In this document: in pieces, positions 11,746 to 23,783 of the stretch
Position numbering within the stretch: the first letter of the stretch is position 1
How the letters are laid out: every line of letters starts with the position of its first letter
NCBI GenBank assembly: GCA_019671005.1
Contig: CM033732.1
Location: 47,605,392-47,669,391 of the forward strand
DNA: 64,000 nt
Direction: 5' to 3'
DNA from: Hibiscus mutabilis
Taxonomy: Eukaryota > Streptophyta > Magnoliopsida > Malvales > Malvaceae
The notes under the pieces: model-generated
What the model saw: the letters and a program-made list of their open reading frames with translations, nothing else
Told to the model about the DNA's origin: nothing
Database searches by the model: none
Program-made: the position numbers and the translations under genes

Positions 11746-13298
11746 ATGGGTATGGGTTTGAAACCTGGAGAGGAAGGTGGTGGTTCAGGCATTAATGCAA
11801 AAGACATGATTTTCAGAGCTGATAAAATTGATTTAAAAAGCTTAGACATGCAACTTGAGAAACATCTCAACTCGGTTTGGTCCAAAAACATTGAGGAACA
11901 CAAGCCTGCTGAGGAATGGGAAGTTGATCTGGCTAAGTTGGAGTTAAGGTGTGTCATAGCTCACGGCACCTACGGCACGGTCTATCGCGCGATTTACGAT
12001 CACAAAGATGTCGCAGGTAAACTTTCCTGTATCCGTATCCGACACATATATATGAAGTTACCATGCTTACTGCATTGTAACGTTGGATGTTGTAGCCAAG
12101 GTGTTGGATTGGAGCGGCGGCGGTACAGCCTCAATCGCGGCTATGCGAGCGTCGTTTAAGCAAGAGGTTGCCGTTTGGCATAAGCTTGATCATCCGAATG
12201 TTACGAAGGTTCCGAATTTTTCTTGTACATTGTATGTTTACATGTTGGCATCATAATGTGACAGATAAAGCCTTAATGAGTTGATGTAAATACTGGTGTT
12301 GGTACAGTTTGTTGGAGCCTCAATGGGAACTTCGAACCTTAAGATTCCTTTGAAATATCCGTCAGCCGACGGTCAGAGTTCACTTCCTTCTAGAGCATGC
12401 TGTGTTGTTGTCGAGTATCTCCCTGGTGGCACGTTGAAGCAGTACCTGATCAAGAATAGGCGAAAGAAACTCGCCTTGAAGGTTGTCGTCCAACTTGCTT
12501 TGGACATCTCTAGAGGGTAAGTGAATGCCCTGTTATCTCCTCTGTTTTCGAGATCCCGTAAAATAAATCTTTCCGAATCCGTTGCAGTCTCAGCTACCTC
12601 CACTCGAAAAAGATCGTACACCGCGATGTCAAAACGGAAAACTTGTTACTAGACTCTCACAAGAACGTCAAGATTGCCGATTTCGGTGTTGCTCGTGTCG
12701 AAGCTTGGAATCCATGTGAGATGACCGGTGAAACCGGGACTCTTGGATACATGGCCCCAGAGGTAAGCGTTCGTTCCATTCATTTATGACACCAGGCTAC
12801 ATCTTCTCATGCACGACTATATACTCGAGTCTGAGTAACATAGTCAGAAAACTAATGCAATCGATACGATAGGTTCTGAACGGTAAGCCCTACAATCGAA
12901 AATGCGATGTCTACAGCTTCGGCATTTGCTTATGGGAAATTTATTGCTGCGATATGCCTTATCCGGATCTTAGCTTCGCCCAAATATCATCGGCAGTTGT
13001 TCAAGAGGTTAGTTTGCATGCTATGTTATCCTTACCATCACTATTAAAGGATCGAACCGATTTGTTGGACTTAAACTCGACATTGTATTGGCAGAACTTA
13101 CGACCGGAGATCCCACGGTGCTGCCCGAGTTCATTAGCGAATATAATGCGGAAATGCTGGGATGCGAATGCGAAGAACCGTCCCGAGATGGAGGAGGTGG
13201 TGACAATGATGGAAGCAGTGAATACAAGTAAAGGGGGAGGGATGATACCGGAAGACCGTACACCGGGCTGCTTCTGTCTTGCTACTCGTGGTCCATGA
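11746..13298 (+). CDS. Raf-like MAPKKK serine/threonine kinase (ATMRK1/STY13-like, C3 group)
   Basis: Six exons with GT-AG introns join in frame to 368 codons: 11746-12016, 12096-12208, 12308-12516, 12588-12762, 12873-13007, 13095-13298. Kinase landmarks are all present: Gly-rich loop GTYGTV (residues 74-79), candidate ATP-binding Lys92 in AAKV (relatives have VAVK), HRDVKTEN with catalytic Asp211, DFG at 229-231, and the activation segment TGETGTLGYMAPE ending at 256. The C-terminus ends CFCLATRGP, like plant ATMRK1-type proteins of about 370 residues. There is no membrane segment or signal peptide, so it is predicted cytosolic, acting as a phosphotransferase in MAPKKK-like signalling; its substrates are not known from sequence. 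The first ATG gives a standard N-terminus for the family. The gene appears intact and is the best-preserved gene in the window. Confidence 0.93.
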
Positions 13299-14149
13299 CC
13301 ATATCACCGTAACACAATGTATCATTATATATATATATATATATATTATTTTGGATATTTTTTCATTTTTTGTTAAATTTGAAAAAAATATATGATTTGT
13401 ATTCTTTTATTGTGTTTTACCACAAATTTATTTACATGCATTAAAGCACAAAAACTGTAAATTTTGTTGCTGTGAAATATAAAGTATAAGACGACAAATT
13501 TATTTTTATGATGTGATGAGTAAAGTGAAGTTCTTTCTCATTTAATTTATTGGTTGGTTAGCTACTTTTTAATTGATTCGAGTTATAAATAATTATTTCC
13601 ACCATTTAAATTTTTTTGAGTGAATAAACATTGAAAAAAAATTAAATCTGAGTTTTCCAATAAAATAAAGTTTGGACGTTTATCCATTAAGCTATTAGGG
13701 TTTTCTTACACGGCATGTGCGATGTGCCTTATGAACAGGGTGCATATATATATATATATAAAAGATAATATTGTATTAATTGTAATTGAAGAATCAAGAG
13801 ACGGGTCAGAGTTCAAATATTGTTAAGCTCAATTTGAATTTAAATTTCTCAAGATTAAGTTTGACTCGACTTAAAAATCCGTGAGCTTAAATTTATCAAA
13901 CTCGACTCGAAAGCTCGCGAGCTTAAAGTTATTAAGCTCGAATCGAACTCGAAAATAAAAATCGGAGCTCGAACTAAATCCTAATTTGTTAACCTTTATT
14001 TTGCCAAAAAAAATCTATCATCCATTGTTAACGTAACCTTAAATCTCAAATTAGGCTCAAAACCCCCGAATTAACCCTAAAATTAAACGATAATTAACCA
14101 ATATAAAAGCAATCCACGAGCCTAACGCTCGATCAATTTTACCTGACAG
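13299..14149. other. Kinase 3' flank; degenerate CTCGA-rich repeat
   Basis: (TA)n tracts occur at about 13326-13348 and 13745-13762. Bases 13800-13985 contain repeated GACTCGA/AGCTCG words, a composition typical of a decayed non-autonomous DNA transposon. No gene is seen. Confidence 0.45.
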
Positions 14150-15560
14150 TAAGAGTGCTTCCAAGAAATCATGGATTTGGAACAGTATCTCAAATCAAAT
14201 GGCTCCTCGCGACAACCTCTTCTCGAGTAACATAGCTTTCTGCGAAGGAGATGGAAGAACCATTCAGTTTTGGACAGACAATTGGATCAGAAACTCTGCC
14301 TTGAGGGATCGATTCCCCAGAATTTTTGCTGAGTTTGGGTTGTTCGAAGATGGAAATTGGCGATGGGAAATCGCAATCCACAGAATGTTGCTCGATTGGG
14401 AGTGCGAGATTTGGGAGGAATTCATATCCCTTATTAATAGCAGCTGATTAATTCTCAATATTCCGGATAGCATCAGGTGGACAGCCTCTCCCAACGGCAT
14501 CTACAGTGTGAAATCCTATTGTAAGCTGTCGTGTATAAACAGGGTGGACATCGATGAGCTATGGAAAGTCGTTGGAGCAACCTCGCTCCACCCAACATTG
14601 AGGCCTTTGTGCGGAGATTAACACACGAAAAAATACCTACAAAGACTGAATTGGCTAAAAGAGGATGCCTTGCGAACGATCCTCTATTGTTCCCTTTTTG
14701 CCGAATGGAACAGGAGAGTCCTAACCATTTATTCTGTCACTGCGTTCTTAGCTGGGGTTTGTGGCAACGATGGTGCAGATTGTGGAGCATTTATTTTACC
14801 ATTCCTGCAAACTTCCGGGAGTTTATTCTTCAGTGGTCACTTTTTGCACAGTCCAAGCTTCACAATCAGGTTTGGATTCTTAGTTTCTATTGTATAATAT
14901 GGTCATTATGGATACATAGAAATGAGATAATTTTAAAGGAATCAAGGTTGATATGGAGCATGTTTTTGATGTTTGCATGATGAGATTGAGTGTATGGTGC
15001 AAAGCTAAGTGGCCAGACTTGAGGATTTCTATTTCTAATATGGTGATGAGTCCAGGGAACTTATCGAAAGTCAAATTTTCAAGAACAATTGTGAAAGGCT
15101 GCTCTTGGATTCCCCCGGATCGCGATTACTTAAAGATCAACACCGACGGAGCTGTTCGTGGGAGTTTTGGTGCGGCTGGGATAGGAAGAGTTCTCAAAAA
15201 CGAATTGTCAATTTCTTTAATTTCATTTTCGAAATCGGCGGGCAGTACCGATGACACAACCGCAGAAATTCTAGCAATTAAAGAAGCCATCAGCCTATTA
15301 AGAAGATCTCCGTGGGTGAATAAATTTCCAGTGATTATGGAAAGTGATTCGAAGTTGGTTGTGGAATTGCTAGCCAATCTTGTTTCCACGCCAGCTATGT
15401 TCAAGACGCTTATTGACTCGTGTCTAAACTTGAGCAACGGGTGTAAGGTCAAGTTTCAGTTTGTCCACAGAGAACTTAACGAAATGGCTGATTCTATGGC
15501 TAAAAAAAGTATACACAGGAAGGCTGATTTTATCGAAATGACGGCAATATGAGCTGCGCT
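14150..15560 (+). pseudogene. LINE (non-LTR retrotransposon) ORF2 C-terminal fragment
   Basis: Three consecutive pieces in three frames read as the tail of a plant LINE polyprotein. 14199-14447 has GDGRTIQFWTDNW. 14561-14980 is a zinc-finger-like RVT domain (LAPPNIEAFVRRL, HLFCHC, WSLWIHRNEI). 14953-15552 is an RNase H domain with NTDGA, AEI, ESDS and ADSMAK, so the acidic residues are retained. Endonuclease and reverse transcriptase are absent, consistent with 5'-truncated integration. Two frame changes make it non-functional. No clear poly(A) tail or target duplication was found. Confidence 0.85.
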
Positions 15561-15839
15561 GATTTGAAGATGTGCAGTTTGGAAGCTTACTGATGCGCAG
15601 TTCTAGTGCCACTGGATGTTAAAGGGATGTGTGTTATCGAAGTTCGGGACTTGCTAGATCCACTCAATGTGATGGTATGAGTTTGTGTAATATATCTATA
15701 TACGGTGAAGGGATTTCTCTCGATTGTTCTTGTTCTTTTTGAGACCGCAAAAAGTTAGATTTTTCCAGGAGAAAATTGAAGTTTCCAGATCTTAATCTTC
15801 CCGACGACGCGTGTTGCACTATCCGCAAGTAAATTTAAC

Positions 15840-16654
15840 ATATATTTAAGGCTTAAATTAGAAATAAGTACACAAGCTGTATATATATTTTAAGATAAGT
15901 GCCTAATATTTTTTAGCTTAAATATATGCATAAAATTTTATTTTCTTAGTATTTTAAGATTATATTGTTAAAAGATTATCACTCAATCAAAATTTAATAC
16001 ATATTTTTATTTTTATTTTTTATAAAAAATTGAAAATATGTATTTAAAAAATAAATTGAAAATAAAATAATTTTAAAAATATCCTAAATTCCTAAAAACT
16101 CAAATTCCAAAATTGACGCTATTTTTGCTACCGATAGTTTTGTCGGACCCTACTACTGTCGTTGTCGGAGCCCTCCACCCATTTTTTTCAACCACCCATC
16201 GTCGGTAGTCTACGAGAGGCATGCAAATCGAACGTACGATTGAAGCCTTTTGCGTTTGTTATTTGTTGTCTGATTGACGCGCCTCTCACCGATTACCGAC
16301 GATAGGTGGTTGAAAAAAATAACAGGGACTCCAACGATGAAGTTGGTAGAGTCTGATGAGACGTTCGACGACGACAATGGTGTCAATTTTTGAATTTGGT
16401 TCTTTGGATTGTTTTGTAAATTTTGAAAATTTTAAAATATCTTTTAATTTATTTTTATTTTTAGTTTGTTTTTAAAAATAAAAAAATAAAAGGCACGTGT
16501 CAAGCCGTAATTGGGTGATGAATTTTTTTAATAGTGTTCCTTAAAGCACTAACAGAATAAAACTTTTAGCACCTATTTTATCAAAAAAAAAGTTAGGCAC
16601 CTATCTTAAAAAAATATAGTTTGGGCACCTATTTATGAGTTAGGCCTATATTTA
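15840..16654. mobile_element. Fold-back element, ~0.8 kb
   Basis: The outer ends (TAAGATAAGTGCCTAA at about 15890 versus TTAGGCACCTATCTTA at about 16600) and an inner pair (CAACCACCCATCGTCGGTA versus TACCGACGATAGGTGGTTG) are inverted repeats around a short centre. There is no coding capacity. The right arm recurs at 41030-41300. Confidence 0.65.
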
Positions 16655-16832
16655 AACAAAAAATGGTAAAATTGTCTTTTGATCCTCAAAATTTATAGAT
16701 CTCAATTTAATTCTATTAAAAATTATAATCCATTTAAGCTAAAAAAAAGGATAAAAACATATTTTAATCTTATAAAATTGGTTTAATTAAAAAAACACAA
16801 ACTATACGCTTTTTGTTTAGGTGATTTAAGTT

Positions 16833-17633
16833 TTTTGTCAAAATAAATGTCTAACGTTTTATTTTGTTAGTGTCTAGTCGTTACCAGCCGTTAAAAGAGT
16901 CATTAGTCAATTAGAACATGACATGTGGTGGGATTTTAATTTCTAATTGCTTTTGATTTATTTTAAAAAACCTTAGAATTCTTAATTTTTAGAAAATCCG
17001 TAAAATCCAACAATTTTCAAAAAAATCCCTTAATTCCCAAAAACTCTAACCAAAATCTACAAATTCTTAAATTCATTTATTTTCGCCGTCGAACTAACCA
17101 CCACCCACTCCTTTCATCATCGGACCCCATCATTGAATATTTCACTCTTATGTTGTAGAAATCGACGAACGACGTGCTGTAGAATGGTGAACCTCAAAAA
17201 CTTTCAATCAAGTTATGAATGACGAACGACAAAAAAACGAGTAATGTACGACAACGCCATGAGGAGGAGTTTTCATTGCGGTGGCGGTAGCAGTTTTTCC
17301 CAAAAAATTTATGATTTTATTATTAAATATAGAGTCAAACAGACCCTAAAATCTAAGTTGTGAGCAGTTTACATGTCAAGCGTTGACGTTTGGGGAATTT
17401 TGGGTTGTTTCATGAATTTAGGGTTTTTTTTAGGAATTAAGGAATTTTCGGGGATTTTTAAAAAATTTAAGAAATTTTGATTTTTAAAAATAAAAAAGAA
17501 TAAAAAATTTAAAATCAAAATTATGTGTCATTGTGTTAGATTCTTTTAACTATACAACTTTAAAATGTTAATATAATAAAACATTAGACATTTAAAATAG
17601 TAACGATATAAATGTTAGACACATATTTTGACA
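16833..17633. mobile_element. Fold-back element, ~0.8 kb (second family)
   Basis: TTGTCAAAATAAATGTCTAACG near the left rim is mirrored by GTTAGACACATATTTTGACAA at the right rim, and further paired blocks (GTCTAACGTTTTATT / AATAAAACATTAGAC) lie inside. Non-coding and degenerate. Confidence 0.5.
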
Positions 17634-17815
17634 ATCGAAAATGAATTCTTTTAGAAATATTTGTAAAAAGACTTTAAATCTAAAATATAAAAATCAAAAT
17701 TAATATAAAAATGAAAAGTTAAACTAAGTTATGGGTTTGAATCTTGGCACTGTGTAGGAGCATAGTTATGACCAGACATTAAAAGGAGCAAGAGTTTATT
17801 AAACATTTAAATATA

Positions 17816-18617
17816 AAAAGGTAAACTACATCAGTAGTCACCGAACTATGGTTTCTTTTCTATTTTGGTCACCGAACTATTTTTTTGGCAAAAACATCAC
17901 CAACGTTATGTTTCCTTCTTACTTTGGTCACCGAACTATTTTTTTGGAAAAAAACATCACTAACGTTATGTTTCCTTCCTACTTTGGTCACCGAACTATT
18001 TTTTTTGGCAAAAACATCACTAACGTTATATTTCCTTCATATTTTGGTCACCGGTTATTAACGGTTTTGCTGATGTGGATTTTTTTTTAATTTTTCATGT
18101 CATTTCTTCTCTCTCCTCGTAAGCAATATATGTTATTTTATAATATTTTTATTCAAACTAACAGGATGGAGACACGTATCACTGCCTATTAGTGGAATAA
18201 AATGAATGAAAAATCAAGCCCCTTATGCAGCCATAGAGATTCGACTAATAGGCAGTTACACGTGTAACCATCCTATTAGGCAGTTACACGTGTCACCATC
18301 TCTCTGGTTGCATAAGGGTTTTGATTTTTCATTCATTTTATTCCTTTAATAGGCAGTTACACGTGTCACCATCCTGTTAGTTTAAATAAAATATTATAAA
18401 ATAACATATATTGCTTATGAGGAGAGAGAAGAAATGACATGGAAAATTAAAAAAAATAAAATAAAATTCCACGTCAGAAAAACCGTTAAATTTTTAATAG
18501 CCGATGACCAAAATAGGAAGGAAACATAACGTTAGTGATGTTTTTGCCAAACAAAATTCGGTGACCAAAATAGGAAAGAAATCATAGTTCGGTGACTACT
18601 GGTGTAATTTACCCTAT
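17816..18617. mobile_element. Fold-back element with one arm expanded by tandem repeats
   Basis: The rim sequences (GTAAACTACATCAGTAGTCACC... versus ...GGTGACTACTGGTGTAATTTAC) are inverted repeats, and the pairing continues through an inner palindromic core containing GGCAGTTACACGTGT words. The left arm has about three tandem copies of a ~64-bp unit (17871-18050, each with TTGGTCACCGAACTATTTTT), while the right arm has one. The open frame across the tandem copies is a by-product. Confidence 0.75.
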
Positions 18618-18985
18618 AAAAAATTGAGAAAGACGAAGGACATATTTAACTATTTAAATTAAAAGAAATCTAAAATGCTATTATACTAATTTTTTTTTTG
18701 GAAAGGACAACTGCTCTCGTCTCTCATCCCCTAAATGCTTCTATTCAGATTGAGATAAAAAACTGATTGAGATGGTCGTCCCATAATAAATTTATACATG
18801 ACTCGATTCACATTAATCAACAAATAAATTAGATAATATATTTATCTCTCAAAATTATTACTAATATATTAATATATCAAAATTACGTACAAAACATAAC
18901 AAGCATCACCAGTTCACCACGATCAAGAAACAACGCAACTTATTAGTAATCAATCATTTACACGAAACGGAAGGCATTGTCACCT

Positions 18986-19564
18986 CTACTGAGAAGCCTT
19001 GGAGGTTGTCGTCACATCCTCACCGGAACCAGCCGACGAACCGATGTCGATGACCTTAGTTTGCCTCTTGGCCTCATCGGCAAACTTCGGCACGGTGATC
19101 TTCAAAACCCCATCTTCCAAATGAGCCCTGACATGATCCAAATCCGCATTCGAAGGCAACCTGAACTGCCTCCAGAATTTCCCGTTAGTCCTCTCGGCTG
19201 TGTGCCATTTCTGTCCTTCCACTTCCTGCTCTTCTTTCCTCTCGCCGCTGATCCTCAACACCCGGTTTTCTTCGACCTCGATTTTCAAATCTTCTCTCTT
19301 CATCCCGGGACTGTCAAGGGAGATGACATGGAACCGTGGGGTTTCTTTCCAGTCGCAACGAGCCAACGACACCGCCGCCGGCTCCGTCGCTTTTGGAATG
19401 GAAGCGACATTGAGCGGCGCGTGTTGGAGGAATCTAAATGGATCTTCAGGGATCATCACGTCCCATAAAGGCCTTGTGTAGGGCATTATACCATTCACTT
19501 GGCTTGCCGTAATAGCTACAGCCATTACAAAAATGAAGGCTTTGGTGAGATTTCTTATGGCCAT
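18986..19564 (-). CDS. ER-type small heat-shock protein (class 22 kDa)
   Basis: An uninterrupted 192-codon frame encodes a plant sHSP. Residues 1-25 are a signal peptide (hydrophobic IFVMAVAITA, likely cleavage after VNG). Residues 71-160 form the alpha-crystallin domain: DWKETPRFHVI, LKIEVEENRVLRISGERK, KWHTAERTNGKFWRQFRLP, and DGVLKITVPK as the consensus I block. The family binds unfolding proteins without ATP; the signal peptide places it in the secretory pathway. ER-class relatives normally finish with a K/HDEL- or SKEL-like retention signal, but this one ends SKASQ, so retention is doubtful. The start is the only ATG that gives the signal peptide. It is intronless, as is usual for sHSPs. 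Confidence 0.9.
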   Translation of the reverse strand: MAIRNLTKAFIFVMAVAITASQVNGIMPYTRPLWDVMIPEDPFRFLQHAPLNVASIPKATEPAAVSLARCDWKETPRFHVISLDSPGMKREDLKIEVEENRVLRISGERKEEQEVEGQKWHTAERTNGKFWRQFRLPSNADLDHVRAHLEDGVLKITVPKFADEAKRQTKVIDIGSSAGSGEDVTTTSKASQ

Positions 19565-19689
19565 TTTGGTTGTGGGAATTCAGCAATGAAACCAAATTGT
19601 TGAACAGTTGAGGATGATTGGAAACTTTGCTTAGCTTTGTGGGTGATTTCTCAATGTGAAGCGTTGATTTGTGCGTGTGATGTGTGTGT

Positions 19690-19790
19690 ATATACATATA
19701 TATATAGGTTGAAGAGGCTTCTTTGATTGTTACTTGTTTGTTTTCAGGACCGTAAAAGAAGTCGGAGAATTGAATTTCTCTTCTCTTAAT
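19690..19790 (-). promoter_or_regulatory. Putative sHSP core promoter with imperfect HSE-like units
   Basis: Read on the minus strand, a TATA-like CTATATATATATG lies at about 19695-19708, some 130-145 bases upstream of the start codon. Just upstream are GAA/TTC words (GAAGCCTCTTC near 19711-19721, and AGAATTGAAT plus TTCTCTTC near 19767-19786). They resemble heat-shock elements but the 5-bp phasing is imperfect. Confidence 0.35.
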
Positions 19791-19917
19791 CATCTCGATG
19801 AGATTTGTTGTTTTGTACGATTGTGATTATTATAGGATAATATTCCATGCTTACCGATTCCATTTGTTACTTCAATTTCGACTATATTATTTCTCTACGA
19901 TATTTATTTTAATTTAT

Positions 19918-20195
19918 CAAGCGCTTTGGTTTTATGATTTAAGATTTATAGGTTTAAGCGGAATAGTTTAGAATTTAAGAGTTGTTGATAGAATTTTTAG
20001 TTTATAGCTTAAAACCTAAATCTCTAATCATATTACCTTAAAACCTAAAATCTAACCATAAACCTTAAATTCTGACCTTAAATCCTAAATTCTAACCACG
20101 AACACTAAATTCTAAACGCCTAAACTAAAATACTAAACCCTAAAATTAAGGCGCTTGTGGAAACAAAAAGTTTTCACCGCCTGTGTGATAATAAC
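19918..20195. mobile_element. Truncated member of the telomere-motif MITE family
   Basis: The right end (GGCGCTTGTGGAAAC...GTTTTCACCGCC) and the internal CCTAAA-like words match the 9874-10244 element. The left end starts inside the inverted repeat, so the copy is 5'-truncated. Confidence 0.55.
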
Positions 20196-20205
20196 CCAAA
20201 TTAAA

Positions 20206-20679
20206 ATCTAGAATGAATTGAGATATATATTTTTTAATATGCTAATGTGATTATATGGTAATATCTGTTAATTTTTCTTAGCCCTTTAATAATGCACATA
20301 CATCGTGCATACATGATGCTCGAACTCGGGTTATTTGGACGAAATACCTCATCATCTACCATTGGGATCACTCCACGGGTTTACTTAAGATATTATTTGA
20401 ACATATTATGAAAAATAACTAAACTTAAAATGATACAAAAATTTTATGAACGTAATATAAATATTTGGCATGTATCAAAATTTATATTAAACTTATTATT
20501 AAAGTGTAAAATTTTAAATAAATTTATCACACTCTAAACACATGAGAAAGTAATGTCTATGCAATACAAAGATACAACTTTTCTTTTTAATTCAATCAAA
20601 ATGAAAAATTACACAAAATATGTGATGGATTAAGACAACAGAAACATTACACGACACACAATTTATTTTATAAATTGAA
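20206..20679. other. Intergenic DNA, nothing recognised
   Basis: AT-rich; no supported feature. Confidence 0.5.
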
Positions 20680-21530
20680 TCATTGTAGGTTAAAATTTAC
20701 ATAAAACGAATACCAATAACACAAAGCCTCAATGAAGATTAATGATCCAGTTGACCACAATGTTTGACCCCGATTCCACCACCAAATCAACTCTTCCACT
20801 ATATCCAGCCTCAATGGTGATTTCGAGCGCCATTTTAATTGCCATAATCTCAGTGAAAAGCCATCCATCTTGTGCAACGGGACTTGAAAAGAGTGCCTTA
20901 AATTCCCCCTTATCCGAGATTAACATTCCCCCGCAACTGGCCGAATTGAGAGACAGCAGCCCTTCGACACAGAACTTCAATGTCCCAAGGGGAGGTAACC
21001 TGTCAGGAGATGCATGCCTGCCCACACGCTGAGGATTGCACGAGGCAGCACATTCTAATGGATTAACCCACCATCCCTTCAAGTCTCCAAATGATCCTTC
21101 CTTTGAAGCTTTCAGCCAAACGAGAGCTTCAAGCTTTGAGTGAAACAGTAATCATGTACACTTGAATTCTTGTTGTTGAAGATCTTATCATTCCTCGCTA
21201 GCCAAATACTCCACAGAGCCGATGCAACCAAGACTAGCCAAATGCACCTACTCATCCCTGTAAAGGAACACGAAAAACAGAAATTAAACAACCCAGCAAC
21301 ATAGCTAACATCTTTCCAAATTATTCCCCACCAATTGCAGAAGGACCTCCAAAAGTTCCTGATCACCCTACAAACAACAAAGAGGTGATTTGAATCCTCT
21401 ATTTTCGACCCACACCAACAGCAAGCACAGTGATCTACATCACACACCAGCCCTATCTTCTTTAAAAAATCCTTGGTTGGGATTCGATCCAACTTCAGCA
21501 TCCATCGAAAACATTTCAAAGAATAGGGAA
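20680..21530 (-). pseudogene. LINE ORF2 tail fragment (zf-RVT + RNase H), degenerate
   Basis: On the minus strand, 21519-21112 encodes a zf-RVT-like stretch (MLKLDRIPTKDFL, CCWCG, SNHLFVVC, LWSIWLARNDKIF). 21082-20729 encodes an RNase H-like stretch (LKFCVEGL, FTEIMAIKMALEI, VVESGSNIVVNWI). The first and third catalytic Asp are replaced (EG for DG, ESGS for ESDS), so the nuclease would be dead. The two parts are in different frames. It is a different LINE subfamily from the 14.1-15.6 kb copy. Confidence 0.8.
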
Positions 21531-23250
21531 AAATCCATTGAAAAATCCTCTAAACTTATATAATAGGTTTATAATACTATTTTTAAAGAGGGATTTTGAG
21601 AAAGAAAAAAAAAATCATGAGAGTATAAATGAGTTAAAGAATTAGTGGGAAAAAAATATTTCTAAAGAATCACAGTCTTATGACTAAATTAAATAAAATA
21701 TAAAGTTGACCCGATACATAGAATGAACCCGACCCGAAGTCCATCTGAAACTGATGTGAACCAACCTGAACTTGACCCGATATTCGGAATGACCTAACCG
21801 AAGTCCATATGAACCCAAATTAACTCGATAATTAACCGCTTGGACCTGAACCGTTTTGACTCGAATTTGGCATTGACCGACCTGAAATTAACTCGACCAG
21901 AACTCGAACCGAGTTTGAGTTGGGATCAACTAGACGTTGACCCGAATCTGAGTCAACCTAGACCCGACCTGACTCAAGTCAAACTATTGACTTAACCCGG
22001 TACAAACCGAATCCAATTTTATCCGACTTAAAACCCGACCGAGTACCTGATTTTATATCCCTACCTATAATGTCTTGAATATAAAAAGCTTAATCGTAAA
22101 CCTTACACGGCTTAATTTTAATTCAAACAAAGAAAAAAATGACACGCCATCTTTTCTTTTGAAAAGTAAAAACATCTAATTCAATTTTATTATAATTACC
22201 CTTAAAATTCTAATGATTATATTGTGAGTTTAGTCGTAAATTAACCAATTTTTACTATCGTATTAATTTATAATTTTATTGTTTTTAAAATATAAGTAAA
22301 ACATAAAATAAACAAAAAAATATGAACATGGATATATTATTATTGTATTAAATTGTTATTTTTATTAAGTATATTAAATTAATTATTAACGTTTAAAGTT
22401 TATTTTGTAAATTAAATCATTGTGATTATTTATACATCACAAAAATAACAAAAATATGACATGCATAAAAAGATTAAAATTTATATAAAATGAATTATTA
22501 ACATAGAAAAGATACAAAATTTGCAATACATTAAACATAAAAAATGCAAATATGAATATAAAACAATGAAAAACATTAGCAAACCGTGAACAAATATAAA
22601 TAAAAAAATATAATATTCTGAATATAAAAAATCACAAACACAAATATTATAATTTAATTTTGATCAAACCAAGTTATAAAACCCCTCAACATATCTAGTT
22701 CACTTTCACTATAATTACCCTTACATTTATAATAATTACATTGCTGATTTGGTTGCAATTTAGCCTTCTTTAGAGTTTAATTAAGCTATCACAAGCGCTG
22801 GGATGAACTTCTCATTCTCGATGGATGTATTTTAAATATTTTTAAACTTATAGACAGGGGTGACAATCAGGTCGTTCGAATCTGATTCGAGTCGAATTAT
22901 GTTTAGTCTGAATTGTATTCAGTTTAGGTTCGATTCGAATTGAATATAGTTTAAATTAATTTGAGTCTATAATAAATCGGGTAGAGTTTGATTTTTGGAT
23001 TGAATCAATATCAGATCAATAGGATCCAGGTCGAGTTAGTATCAGATCAGTCAGTTTCAGATTGAGTTAATAGCATATCGATTAATTTAATTAGTATCTA
23101 ATTATATCAGACCGGTCGATTAATTTAATTAATATGTATATGACTCCCTTTAATTTTATTATAATAGAAATTGAGTATGCATTAAAATTTAATTAAAGAT
23201 CATGTTATTTTCTTGAAGTGTATTTGGGTGTTATAATATAATTACATGAA
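21531..23250. other. Intergenic DNA with two degenerate GACCCGA/TCGAAT-rich repeats
   Basis: 21690-22070 is a run of variants of ACCCGA, TTGACC and TCGAA words. 22856-23130 begins CAGGGGTGACAATCAGG and continues with TCGA/GATTCGA words, the composition of a hAT-type MITE. I could not match both termini of either. No gene is seen. Confidence 0.45.
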
Positions 23251-23254
23251 AATG

Positions 23255-23300
23255 ACCTCAACTTCAATGGTGAATAGGTTAGGTAAGTGTACTCTCATCT
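23255..23300 (+). pseudogene. 3'-end relic of a second NLR gene
   Basis: GACCTCAACTTCAATGGTGAATAGGTTAGGTAAGTGTACTC-like sequence here matches, nearly base for base, the last codons, stop and 3' flank of the NLR pseudogene at about 26682-26730. It lies upstream of that gene in the same orientation, so it looks like the tail of a lost tandem paralogue. The sequence quoted exceeds a motif only by its conserved spacing; the key shared words are GACCTCAAC, GTGAATAGGTTAG and AAGTGTACTC. Confidence 0.5.
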
Positions 23301-23783
23301 CGCAGCGCTTACCTGTTAAACTGCATTTGAACTAAACTCTGAAACCTTAAACTCTTAAATTCTAAACAACTAAATGAACTCTATAAACCCTAAAATAAAT
23401 ATGCTAGTGTAAACCTCAAATAATTTTCCATTTAGGCAGCCACCTTACCTCTCTGTTAAACCATTCTCAGTTTCTCGCCTACAATACCAGGACACAACAG
23501 CAAATGAAAAGCCCAAAGACAAAATCATCTCTGTACAAAGATTTTCGACCAGAACTTGTCCAAACTGGACCGAAACTGAATAAAGCCTTAAAATAAAATA
23601 TGGATTAGAACTTGAAGTCCAAACAGGTCAACGTCCTTGTCCTTGTTTCTTGCGGGATAATAACACACAACACAGGTTATGCTTCCCTAGCTGGCTTGCC
23701 ACAATTGCATATCAAACAATAAGCTTTTAAACTTCACCCTTTAGCTATAATCTCTCAAACCCCTTCGCCTATCATTTCAAACA

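Noticed and set aside
17848..18090. 80-codon repetitive open frame (repeated FPSYFGHRTIFF units)
   Set aside because: It is the translation of the tandem units in one arm of a fold-back element; the opposite arm is its inverse and no protein family fits.
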